Assembly: GCA_031277535.1 (NCBI GenBank)
Contig: JAITMD010000017.1
Location: forward strand, 1-64,000
Source of the DNA: Flavobacteriaceae bacterium
GTDB taxonomy: Bacteria > Bacteroidota > Bacteroidia > Flavobacteriales > Flavobacteriaceae
DNA length: 64,000 bases
Direction: 5' to 3'
The notes beneath the pieces were generated by a model that saw only the letters and a list, made by a program, of their open reading frames with translations, did not search any database and was not told the origin of the DNA. Position 1 is the first letter of the stretch, and every line of letters begins with the position of its first letter. The position numbers and the translations under genes were made by a program. Below are positions 1-8,078 of this stretch, one piece after another.

Positions 1-40
1 TACACCGAGGGGGTCGGGGGTTCGAATCCCTCATCGCCCA
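1..40 (+). tRNA. tRNA-Val(TAC), 3' part only (cut by window edge)
   Basis: The first 40 bases match the 3' half of the three complete tRNA-Val copies that follow: the end of the anticodon loop (TACAC), the variable loop, the T-arm GGGGG-TTCGAAT-CCCTC and the acceptor strand ATCGCCC with discriminator A. The 5' half lies outside the window. Confidence 0.9.
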
Positions 41-81
41 CAACTTTTAAATTAATTTGGTTACCGAATTTTTAATAAATC

Positions 82-156
82 GGGCGATTAGCTCAGTTGG
101 TTCAGAGCACCTCGTTTACACCGAGGGGGTCGGGGGTTCGAATCCCTCATCGCCCA
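82..156 (+). tRNA. tRNA-Val(TAC)
   Basis: A 75-nt cloverleaf. The acceptor GGGCGAT pairs with ATCGCCC, the D-arm is GCTC/GAGC, the anticodon stem CCTCG/CGAGG encloses loop TTTACAC (anticodon TAC), and the T-arm loop is TTCGAAT. No CCA is encoded. It is the second of a tandem array with AT-rich spacers of 25-41 nt. Confidence 0.97.
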
Positions 157-189
157 CAACTTTAAATTAAAGTTACAATTTTAAAAATC

Positions 190-264
190 GGGCGATTAGC
201 TCAGTTGGTTCAGAGCACCTCGTTTACACCGAGGGGGTCGGGGGTTCGAATCCCTCATCGCCCA
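190..264 (+). tRNA. tRNA-Val(TAC)
   Basis: Third array copy, identical by eye to the one at 82-156: same acceptor, TAC anticodon loop and T-arm. The array is probably one transcript processed into several valine tRNAs. Confidence 0.97.
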
Positions 265-295
265 CAACTTTTATCAAAGTCCCAATTTTACAATT

Positions 296-370
296 GGGCG
301 ATTAGCTCAGTTGGTTCAGAGCACCTCGTTTACACCGAGGGGGTCGGGGGTTCGAATCCCTCATCGCCCA
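296..370 (+). tRNA. tRNA-Val(TAC), last of the array
   Basis: Fourth copy, identical by eye to the two complete copies before it. It is followed within ten bases by an intrinsic terminator, so it closes the tRNA operon. How many copies lie left of the window cannot be told. Confidence 0.97.
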
Positions 371-378
371 CAAACAAA

Positions 379-409
379 AAAGCGTTACTATTTTAGTAAC
401 GCTTTTTTT
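379..409 (+). terminator. Intrinsic terminator of the tRNA-Val operon
   Basis: AAGCGTTACTA and TAGTAACGCTT form a perfect stem with a short T-rich loop, followed by a run of T. On the minus strand it could also end transcripts entering from the right. Confidence 0.85.
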
Positions 410-426
410 GTGCTTAGTAGTTTCAT

Positions 427-975
427 TTAACGCTTATAGTAAGCTACGATACTCGCTTTTTCAATAGTATTAGCCCATAAGTTGAAACCTACAATAGCTG
501 GAGATGTATTTGCATCTAAACCAAGTTTCTCTGTTTTTAGAGCGTATATGGTAATGATGTATTGGTGATATCCATGATTTGGTGGTGGACATGGACCTCC
601 AAAACCTTTGATTCCATAATCTGTAATACTTTGAATAGTTCCTTTTGGGAGTAAATTAAGTGAAGCATTGCCTGCATTTGAAACTATTTCAGAAGCAGTA
701 ACTGGAATATCGAATAGTACCCAATGCCAAAACCCACTTCCCGTTGGAGCATCAGGATCATACATTGTAATTGCAAAGCTCTTTGTTTCTTTTGGTGCAT
801 TTTTCCAAAATAACTGTGGTGATATATTATCTCCACTACAACCAAAACCATTAAACTCTTGTAATTTTGTTGTTTGACCTCCCATATCTTTGCTTGATAA
901 GGTGAATGTAGTTTGTGCTAATAAAGCAGTTGAAAAGAGTAGAAATACTCCAAGTAATAGGTTTACTTTTTTCAT
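427..975 (-). CDS. YbhB/YbcL-family PEBP (Raf kinase inhibitor-like) protein, secreted
   Basis: 182 residues. The N-terminus has a lysine pair, a hydrophobic run and an AxxLAQ-type cleavage site near residue 20, so export to the periplasm is likely. The phosphatidylethanolamine-binding protein (PEBP) hallmarks are present: DPDAP (about residue 71), the FWHWVLFDIP strand, GPCPP, and HYQYIITIYAL. Length is normal for bacterial YbhB/YbcL proteins. These bind anionic ligands in a small pocket; their physiological role is poorly known. It is a single gene between the tRNA array and an AraC regulator transcribed the same way, about 90 bp apart. Whether that regulator controls it is unknown. The family assignment is strong; the function is not. 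Confidence 0.9.
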   Translation of the reverse strand: MKKVNLLLGVFLLFSTALLAQTTFTLSSKDMGGQTTKLQEFNGFGCSGDNISPQLFWKNAPKETKSFAITMYDPDAPTGSGFWHWVLFDIPVTASEIVSNAGNASLNLLPKGTIQSITDYGIKGFGGPCPPPNHGYHQYIITIYALKTEKLGLDANTSPAIVGFNLWANTIEKASIVAYYKR

Positions 976-1065
976 GGTATTAAATATTTAATTAACTCAT
1001 GTAAAAGTATTGTACAACTTTGTAAGGCTTGTATAGCAGCTTGTTCAAAAAGTGTTGTGAAAAGC

Positions 1066-2013
1066 TCAAATCTTGTTATGCTGTTTTGGCGTTACACCAT
1101 ATTTTGCTTTATAGGCTTGTATAAAACTTGAAAGGTTGTCATACCCTATATCGAAATAGATATCGCTTGCTGTTTTATTGTTTTGTTGCAATAGTCTATT
1201 GGCGTATTCTAATCTTTTGTTTTGAAACCATTTTATAGGAGATTGAGAATAGTGCTTTTGGAACTCTCGCTTAAATGTAGATAAGCTCATTCCACATAAG
1301 AAAGCAAGTTCTGTTAAAGTAAGTTTGTTTAATAGATTGCTTTCTATGGTTCGCATAAACTTTTGCGTATGGTCGTTGTGATTTGTCATCAGGGATATAA
1401 TAAAATCAGAACCATAAATACCCATAAGATAAAGAAGAATTTCTTCAAGCTTAACCTGTAGTAGTTTTGTTTTTATAGATGGATGTAGATTATTAATATC
1501 CATAAGACTCATTGTAAACCGAGTGATGAAGTCATCTTTTTCAAAGGTATATAAAGAATTATTACTCAGTGTATTGCTTTGTTTTATATTGTTTTTTAGA
1601 ATGAAATTAGTGATTGTTTCATCTGAAATAAACAGCAATATACTTCTGTACGTCTGAGTTGTAGATAGGCTTTCTGTCATTAAACAATGTCCTGTTTTCA
1701 TTAGAATAAATTTAGTGTTGTCTATTGTAACTTTAGAATTGTCAAAAAACACTTCTTTTGTTCCTTCAATTAAAAAACTGAATGTTGATCTATTGAGAAT
1801 AACCTGTTGTTTAGTTATTTCTTTAGCGGTAAAGTAATCAAATATTTCAACTTCTTGCGTTGTTGTTATTAAGTCGTCAGGTAATTTTATACTGTTCACT
1901 ATAAGTTGTATTGGATAAAGTAAAAATAACTGTTTAATTGGATAGAAAAAAGTCATTGGTGGTATATGAGGTAATATTATGATGATGTAAGTAGATTTAC
2001 TGATAATCTTCAA
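1066..2013 (-). CDS. AraC-family transcriptional regulator
   Basis: 315 residues. The C-terminal hundred residues are a two-helix-turn-helix AraC domain: the first helix pair is around LTLTELAFLCGMSLSTFKRE and the second around TASDIYFDIGYDNLSSF, ending in the typical KYGVTPKQ. The N-terminal two thirds look like an AraC-type ligand or dimerisation domain (beta-rich, with FSFLIEGTKEVFF) and cannot be tied to an inducer. The first 20 or so residues are hydrophobic and unusual, so an internal ATG (for instance the one before TFFYPIKQL) may be the true start. It acts as a cytoplasmic DNA-binding regulator. Targets are unknown; the PEBP gene downstream and the divergent yifB are the neighbours. 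Confidence 0.9.
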   Translation of the reverse strand: MKIISKSTYIIIILPHIPPMTFFYPIKQLFLLYPIQLIVNSIKLPDDLITTTQEVEIFDYFTAKEITKQQVILNRSTFSFLIEGTKEVFFDNSKVTIDNTKFILMKTGHCLMTESLSTTQTYRSILLFISDETITNFILKNNIKQSNTLSNNSLYTFEKDDFITRFTMSLMDINNLHPSIKTKLLQVKLEEILLYLMGIYGSDFIISLMTNHNDHTQKFMRTIESNLLNKLTLTELAFLCGMSLSTFKREFQKHYSQSPIKWFQNKRLEYANRLLQQNNKTASDIYFDIGYDNLSSFIQAYKAKYGVTPKQHNKI

Positions 2014-2106
2014 ATATCTTTTTCATTGAATGACGACTGTCTAATATATTGGTGTATCGTGGTAAACTTATTGCTGTACTCTTAACTGTGTTGAAAAAGA
2101 GATAGT

Positions 2107-3648
2107 ATGCTAACAAAAGTTTATGGTAGCGCTGTATTTGGTATAGATGCTACAACAATCACTGTAGAAGTACATGTAGATGGCGGAATAGGTTATCATT
2201 TAGTAGGATTGCCAGATAGTGCAATAAAAGAGAGTTGCTTTCGGATTGCTGCTGCATTGGGAAATAACGGATATCGTTTACCTGGAAAGAAGATTACTGT
2301 TAATCTGGCTCCAGCTAATCTGCGTAAAGAAGGTTCCTCTTATGACTTAACTATTGCAATAGGTATTTTGATTGCTTCGGATCAGATAGTTCCTTCAATT
2401 AACGTAGAAGACTATATTATTATGGGAGAGCTTTCTTTGGATGGTACATTGCAAGTGGTTAATGGGGTGTTGCCTATGGCTATTAAAGCAAAAGAGGAAG
2501 GATTTAAAGGAGTGATTATCCCTAAAGAGAATGTGAAAGAGGCTGCTATTGTAGAAGGATTAGCAGTGTATGGGGTGGATAATATCAGTGAGGTGATTGC
2601 TTTTTTTGAAGGGAGGGTAGTTTTGGAACCATTTGTTTTAGATTTAGAAACGTTTTTTAGTATTGACGAAGATCAATATACTGCAATAGATTTTAAAGAT
2701 GTAAAAGGGCAAGAAAGTATCAAACGCGCTATGGAAATTGCAGCAGCAGGAGGACATAATATTATACTGATAGGACCTCCAGGATCTGGGAAAACAATGT
2801 TGGCTAAACGACTTCCAAGCATATTACCACCTATGACTTTAGACGAGGCTTTAGAAACGACTAAAATTCATAGTGTAGTTGGTAAAGTAACGGCTATCGG
2901 GCTTATGAAAGATAGACCTTTTAGAAGTCCTCATCATACAGCCAGTTCGGTTTCTTTAGTCGGAGGGGGAAGTTATCCTCAACCAGGCGAAATATCTTTA
3001 GCACACAATGGAGTATTGTTTTTAGATGAGTTACCTGAGTTTAAACGAGAAGTTTTGGAAGTAATGAGGCAGCCGTTGGAGGATAGGGAAGTGACTATTT
3101 CAAGAGCTAAATTCACAATTACATACCCTTCTTCTTTTATGTTGGTAGCGAGTATGAATCCAAGTCCCAGTGGGTATTTTCTGGACACTGATTCTCCTGT
3201 GCGCTCTACTCAAATAGAAATGCAGAAATACATGAACAAGATTTCAGGTCCTTTATTGGATCGAATAGATATACATATAGAAGTAAATCCTGTGCCTTTT
3301 GAAAAGCTTTCAGAAAAACAATTAGCTGAACCCAGTGAAGCTATTAGAGCAAGAGTAATAATAGCACGAGAAGTACAATCTACTCGTTTTGCAACACATA
3401 AAGGAATTCATTATAACGCACAAATGAATACGGCAATGATTCGAAAGTATTGTGCTTTGGATGAGGCTTCTTTGCAGTTGTTGAAATCAGCGATGGAACG
3501 ACTGAATTTATCTGCCCGCGCTTATGATAGAATTTTAAAAGTATCACGTACCATTGCAGATTTGGAACAGGCAGAAAAAATATTGCCTCAGCATATAGCA
3601 GAGGCAATTCAATATCGAAGTTTAGATCGAGAGGGATGGTTAGGGTAA
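2107..3648 (+). CDS. yifB: YifB/ComM-family Mg-chelatase-like AAA+ ATPase
   Basis: 513 residues, full length for the family. It has an N-terminal S5-fold ChlI domain (FGIDATTITVEVHV... NLAPANLRKEGSSYDL), a AAA+ domain with Walker A GPPGSGKT near residue 224 and Walker B VLFLDELPEF near residue 303, the Mg_chelatase signature RSPHHTAS, and a C-terminal Mg_chelatase_C helical domain (LSARAYDRILKVSRTIADLE). ComM of naturally competent bacteria is a hexameric helicase that promotes branch migration during uptake of DNA; YifB proteins are named for the same family. It acts in the cytoplasm, probably alone. The start is the first ATG and matches the conserved N-terminus. Very confident in family. 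Confidence 0.96.
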   Translation: MLTKVYGSAVFGIDATTITVEVHVDGGIGYHLVGLPDSAIKESCFRIAAALGNNGYRLPGKKITVNLAPANLRKEGSSYDLTIAIGILIASDQIVPSINVEDYIIMGELSLDGTLQVVNGVLPMAIKAKEEGFKGVIIPKENVKEAAIVEGLAVYGVDNISEVIAFFEGRVVLEPFVLDLETFFSIDEDQYTAIDFKDVKGQESIKRAMEIAAAGGHNIILIGPPGSGKTMLAKRLPSILPPMTLDEALETTKIHSVVGKVTAIGLMKDRPFRSPHHTASSVSLVGGGSYPQPGEISLAHNGVLFLDELPEFKREVLEVMRQPLEDREVTISRAKFTITYPSSFMLVASMNPSPSGYFLDTDSPVRSTQIEMQKYMNKISGPLLDRIDIHIEVNPVPFEKLSEKQLAEPSEAIRARVIIAREVQSTRFATHKGIHYNAQMNTAMIRKYCALDEASLQLLKSAMERLNLSARAYDRILKVSRTIADLEQAEKILPQHIAEAIQYRSLDREGWLG

Positions 3649-3661
3649 TAACCTAAACATG

Positions 3662-4435
3662 TTATTCTTCTAAATTGTGTCCTATAACTTGTTTGTATAA
3701 AGTGAAGTATACGGAAAACAAATAAGGTAAAACAAATAAAACGCCAATGACAAAGAACAATAAACCACTAACTAAAAAGAAATAGTTTAATATTACAGTT
3801 AGTACAATTGGAATCGGTTGTTTGTTTACAACCATAATACTGTTTTTAATTGCAGTCAAAGGTTTCTGATTTCCAAATATAATAAGTGGTATAGTGAATA
3901 TAGTTAATGTATTAGCTAACCAATTAATAGCCATAGAAACCATTTCTAAATTGGCCATTTTTAAAGGTATGGTAATGCATAAAAAAACAATAGAAATCAA
4001 TAACTGAGAAATAAAAACATATAACCCCTTTACGCTAAAGAAGTATTTGAAAGCAGATAATATACTTGGCGTCTGATTTAAAGAGGCTTCTGCATTTAAT
4101 TTGTAATAACCAGCAATAAGTATTCCGCTTAAAGCACTTAAAAAAGTAAAAGATGCTAAATAATAGTAGAAATAAGGAGGCTCTGAGATGAGTTGTGTTA
4201 GTTCTAATACTTTTTCTTGTATCTCTTGTTGTGTACTATTTGGGTCAATCTCTATAATTTGACTTAAGCCAATTGAACCAAGAAATATTAGTCCTATTAT
4301 CGCTAAAAGTAGTGTGGTAAGAACTAAGAAAAAAGTTTTACCATAATATTGAAAGGCTTCTCCCATTACTTGAAAAGGAGATAAGGAATATCCGTTTTCC
4401 CTGATGTCGTTTAATTTGTTGTTTAATTGATTCAT
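3662..4435 (-). CDS. Polytopic membrane protein, unknown function
   Basis: 257 residues with about five or six hydrophobic segments: one near residues 34-58, one near 90-110, and three or more in the second half including a long run close to the end. It starts with a short polar, amphipathic region. The pattern resembles the DUF975/glycerophosphodiester-membrane-domain type of small integral membrane protein, but no diagnostic motif can be named. It ends 13 bp from yifB and converges with it. The next gene on the same strand (the zinc peptidase) starts upstream, so they may share a transcript. Function is not recognisable. Confidence 0.75.
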   Translation of the reverse strand: MNQLNNKLNDIRENGYSLSPFQVMGEAFQYYGKTFFLVLTTLLLAIIGLIFLGSIGLSQIIEIDPNSTQQEIQEKVLELTQLISEPPYFYYYLASFTFLSALSGILIAGYYKLNAEASLNQTPSILSAFKYFFSVKGLYVFISQLLISIVFLCITIPLKMANLEMVSMAINWLANTLTIFTIPLIIFGNQKPLTAIKNSIMVVNKQPIPIVLTVILNYFFLVSGLLFFVIGVLFVLPYLFSVYFTLYKQVIGHNLEE

Positions 4436-4490
4436 AAGTGAGTTTGTAGAATAATCTACTAATTATTGTCTGTATATACGTAAAATCGTA

Positions 4491-5345
4491 TTATTTGATG
4501 TAGTTGAACGTATTTCCTTGGTGTAAATCTGCAGTGTTAAATCCTTTCATAAACCATTCTTTACGTTGCTCAGATGAGCCATGAGTAAAAGAGTCTGGAT
4601 TTACTTGTCCTGTTACTCTTTTTTGAATAGCATCATCTCCAACCGCTTGAGCAGCACTTAAGGCAATATCAATATCTTCAGGATTTAAATATTCTTGACT
4701 GTATCTGCTCCAAAGTCCTGCATAAAAATCAGCTTGTAATTCTAAAGCAACAGAAAGTTTGTTTGCTTCTTTTTGGCTCATGCCTTGTTGTTTTTTATGT
4801 ACTTCAGCATTTGTGCCTAATAAATTTTGTACGTGATGTCCAACTTCATGAGCAATAACATACGCAATAGCAAAGTTTCCTCTTTCTGCTCCAAAGCGAT
4901 TATGTAATTCTTCAAAAAAGCGTAAATCCATATATACTGTTTCGTCTGCAGGACAGTAGAATGGGCCTACATCAGCAGTTGCACTACCACATTTGGTGTT
5001 TACTCTATCGTCAAAGAGTTCCATTTTAGGTTCTCTGTATTCTAAATTGTTTTCTTTGAATACTTGATGCCAAACATCTTCTGTATCAGCAAACATAACC
5101 TTTGCCATTTTCCCCATTTGTTTTTCCTCTGCGGTTAATTGGCGTGTTTCCACTTGTTCTGTTTGTGCATCTCCATTCAGCTGTTCTACAACAGGTGCAA
5201 TTTGTTTGCCTGTTTCTCCTCCAAACAAATAAAGCAGTGTAGCTATAATTCCTAATAGTCCACCTCCTAATGCTGTTTTTCCTGCAGTAGATTTACCACG
5301 ACTATCTGTAACGTTTTTACTTTCTCTACGACCTTCCCATTTCAT
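4491..5345 (-). CDS. ypfJ: Neutral zinc metallopeptidase, YpfJ family
   Basis: 284 residues from the chosen start. The reading frame extends 28 codons further upstream, but the conserved family start M-W-GRRES-NV is at the ATG at 5345, so that is taken as the start. A single transmembrane segment follows (LGGGLLGIIATLLYLF), then an extracytoplasmic domain with CGSATADVGPFYCP and the zinc site HEVGHH (H166, E167, H170), and a distal QADFYAG helix that should give the third ligand. The family is a membrane-anchored putative zinc protease, widely distributed and little studied; the substrate is unknown. The conserved two cysteines probably form a disulphide. It is preceded by a long AT-rich intergenic region. 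Confidence 0.93.
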   Translation of the reverse strand: MKWEGRRESKNVTDSRGKSTAGKTALGGGLLGIIATLLYLFGGETGKQIAPVVEQLNGDAQTEQVETRQLTAEEKQMGKMAKVMFADTEDVWHQVFKENNLEYREPKMELFDDRVNTKCGSATADVGPFYCPADETVYMDLRFFEELHNRFGAERGNFAIAYVIAHEVGHHVQNLLGTNAEVHKKQQGMSQKEANKLSVALELQADFYAGLWSRYSQEYLNPEDIDIALSAAQAVGDDAIQKRVTGQVNPDSFTHGSSEQRKEWFMKGFNTADLHQGNTFNYIK

Positions 5346-5624
5346 AAATATGTGATTTTTGAACAAAAATACTAAAATAGATGTATGGGCTAAACTATAT
5401 ATTTGATATTTAGCATTAAAAAAAAGCACTGCTTATTTTATAAATAAACTTTATGTTGTAGTTGTAAATAGATGTGTTGGAATTAAAGCGTTATTATTTT
5501 GTTATTTAAAACATAATATAAATGTTATTATTCTTGTTTAGAATGGTTTTTTATTATTTATTTGCTATTCTTGAAAGTAGTCAATCAGGACTCTTTTGTT
5601 AAAATAAACCATAAATATTATTAC

Positions 5625-7865
5625 ATGAAACAATATATACTTCATTTGGCTTTTTTAATAGGTATGACAGGGTGTTCGTATGGACAAAGTACTTATTGGA
5701 AAAAAAACTCATTAAATCAGAGTAAAGGCACTAAAGAGGTGTTTTTAAGAAGTGATTTGAATCAGAATACTCCAGTTTTTACATTGAAAACGGAGCGTTT
5801 GAAGCAAGTATTGACTCAAGTAGGAAAACAGGGAAGAGGAACAGATAAAGTGTTAGACTTTCCAAATTCTACAGGAGATATTGTGCGTTTTAAAATGGAA
5901 GAGTATGCGATGATGGAACCAGAATTAGCTGCTAAATTTCCAAGAATAAAAACATATATCGGAAAAAGTGTTGATGGGAATGGAACAACAATACATTTAA
6001 GTGTTACACCTTTAGGTGTGCATGGTTTATTAAAAGAGTTGGGTGGACAAGAGAGTTATATCGATACATATAATTTAAAGGATGAAACTTATGTAGTGTA
6101 TAATCGAGCTGACCAACAAATAGATAAGGACTTCAAATGTTTGGTAGAGTCTGCGAGTAAAAGTTCTCCAATCGATTTAAAGAATAAAGAAGGCATAAGT
6201 TTATTATCTAATAAGAATAATCCTCTGCGAACTTTTAGATTAGCGATGGCTTGTACTGTAGAGTATGCGGATTTTCATATTAAGCGTGCTGGACTTAGTA
6301 ATGCCTCTGTACAAGAAAAGAAAGAAGCAGTTTTGGCTGCTATGGTTGTTACAATGAATAGAGTGAATAGCATTTATGAAAGAGATATGGCTGTTCATAT
6401 GAACTTAATAGGAGATAATGACAAGTTGATTTTTATTGATAATGATGAGTTTACAAATGACAATGCCAATAGGTTGATTTATGAAAGTCAGCGAGTGATA
6501 GATAAAACAGTTGGTTATGCAAGTTATGATATAGGACATACAGTAAGTACTGGAGGTGGAGGTTTGGCGCAATTGGGTGTGCCATGTACTACACAAAAGG
6601 CAATGGGAATTACAGGTTCTCCGCAACCTATAGGTGATCCATATGACATTGATTATGTAGCACATGAAATGGGGCATCAGTTTGGGGCAAATCATACCTT
6701 TAATAATTATTCTGGAGGGAATAGAAATTTTGCTACAGCTTATGAACCAGGTAGTGGTAGTACAATTATGGGGTATGCAGGAATTAGCGACCCCAATATT
6801 CAACGCAATTCAGATGCTTATTTTCATATTGTTAGCATCATAGAAATGCAAAATGCATTAAGTAGAGTAGATGCTTGTTCTATAAAAACAGTTGTAGAGA
6901 ATAAGGTACCTATTGTAAGTGCAGGTAAAAACTATACAATACCTGTGGGCACACCTTTTATTTTAAAAGGATCTGCAGAAGGGGAGAATGCAAATAAATA
7001 TACTTATACTTGGGAACAAATGGATAATGAGACAGCAACACAACCACCTGTTTCTTCATCTAAAGAAGGACCTACTTTTAGATCTCTTGCACCAAGTTTA
7101 AGTCCAGTGCGATATATGCCAAGTTTTGACACCGTGTTGGATGGTAAAATGGGAAGCACATGGGAGGTATTGCCAACTGTGGCACGTATCATGAATTTTA
7201 CATTTACAGCACGTAGTTTTGCTAATGGAATAGGAGGACAAAATGATTATCAGACAATAAGAATTATGTCTGTTGGAACCTTGCCATTTAAAATTAAAGA
7301 CTTGGGAACTAAGGATGAAAATGATTTAGTTGAATGGACAGAAAATAAAGAAGAAATAATTACTTGGGATGTTGTAAACACAACTGGAAAGGAGATAAAT
7401 ACAACAGAAGTAAATATTTTGTATTCGAAAGATAATGGAGCAACATTTGAAACACTTGCTTCAAATGTTCCTAACACAGGAAGTGTAAAAATTAGAGTAC
7501 CTAAAGGAGTGACTGAAGAAGCAAGAGTGATGATACAGCCAGTGGATAATATTTACTATGCTGTTTCTACACAATTTAAGGTTAAGGCAGGGGAAGATGT
7601 AAGTAAACTATTGGAGAGTACTAATTTTATTGTATATCCTAATCCAAGTGTGGGAGAATTCAATATTGCATTTAAGTCACAAACAAAGAGAGAAGTATCA
7701 GTTAGGTTATATGACGTAAGTGGTAAAATGGTGTTTAATCAGACATATGAAGGAGCAGAAAATTTTAATCAATTAATTCAAGCATCAGGCATTAGAAGTG
7801 GTGTTTATATGCTTAAAGTTGACGATGGAGGAGAAGTTAAGCATTCAAAAGTAGTTATTAAATAA
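5625..7865 (+). CDS. Reprolysin-like M12 metallopeptidase with T9SS sorting domain
   Basis: 746 residues from the ATG at 5625, which gives a clean signal peptide (KQYILHLAFLIGMTGCSYGQ); earlier in-frame codons give no such signal. A pro-region of about 200 residues is followed by the catalytic domain with the extended zinc motif HEMGHQFGANH (H347) and a downstream Met-turn candidate in GSTIMGYAG. An Ig/fibronectin-like stretch leads to the last 80 residues, starting YPNPSVGEF, which are a type A T9SS C-terminal domain with LYDVSGK and GVYMLKV. It should be exported by Sec, then secreted and possibly surface-attached by the type IX system. Typical of Flavobacteriia. Paralogous to the next gene; tandem duplication is likely. 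Substrate unknown. Confidence 0.93.
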   Translation: MKQYILHLAFLIGMTGCSYGQSTYWKKNSLNQSKGTKEVFLRSDLNQNTPVFTLKTERLKQVLTQVGKQGRGTDKVLDFPNSTGDIVRFKMEEYAMMEPELAAKFPRIKTYIGKSVDGNGTTIHLSVTPLGVHGLLKELGGQESYIDTYNLKDETYVVYNRADQQIDKDFKCLVESASKSSPIDLKNKEGISLLSNKNNPLRTFRLAMACTVEYADFHIKRAGLSNASVQEKKEAVLAAMVVTMNRVNSIYERDMAVHMNLIGDNDKLIFIDNDEFTNDNANRLIYESQRVIDKTVGYASYDIGHTVSTGGGGLAQLGVPCTTQKAMGITGSPQPIGDPYDIDYVAHEMGHQFGANHTFNNYSGGNRNFATAYEPGSGSTIMGYAGISDPNIQRNSDAYFHIVSIIEMQNALSRVDACSIKTVVENKVPIVSAGKNYTIPVGTPFILKGSAEGENANKYTYTWEQMDNETATQPPVSSSKEGPTFRSLAPSLSPVRYMPSFDTVLDGKMGSTWEVLPTVARIMNFTFTARSFANGIGGQNDYQTIRIMSVGTLPFKIKDLGTKDENDLVEWTENKEEIITWDVVNTTGKEINTTEVNILYSKDNGATFETLASNVPNTGSVKIRVPKGVTEEARVMIQPVDNIYYAVSTQFKVKAGEDVSKLLESTNFIVYPNPSVGEFNIAFKSQTKREVSVRLYDVSGKMVFNQTYEGAENFNQLIQASGIRSGVYMLKVDDGGEVKHSKVVIK

Positions 7866-7888
7866 AAAACTTGTAATTATAAAATCAA

Positions 7889-7921
7889 AAAGAGGGTATT
7901 CTGTATAAGGATACCCTCTTT
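7889..7921 (+). terminator. Intrinsic terminator after first protease
   Basis: AGAGGGTAT and ATACCCTCT form a perfect 9-bp stem with a 10-nt loop, followed by TTTC and more T. It separates the two paralogous protease genes into independent transcripts. Confidence 0.8.
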
Positions 7922-8078
7922 CGGTTTTGTTATAGGAATACAAAAAAGTTTGCTGTTTGTATTGTTAAATTTTAAATAATGACAGTATTCGGCATTGTTT
8001 TTGAAATAAATATTTTATAAGGAAAGTGTGTTATTTATGTTTAAACATGTTGCTTAATGGTTTAAACGTATAGAAATT

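Noticed and set aside
6405..6803. Long antisense reading frame on the minus strand within the first protease gene
   Set aside because: The plus-strand frame has signal peptide, zinc motif and T9SS domain; the antisense product has no coherent domain and is cysteine- and isoleucine-rich in a random way.
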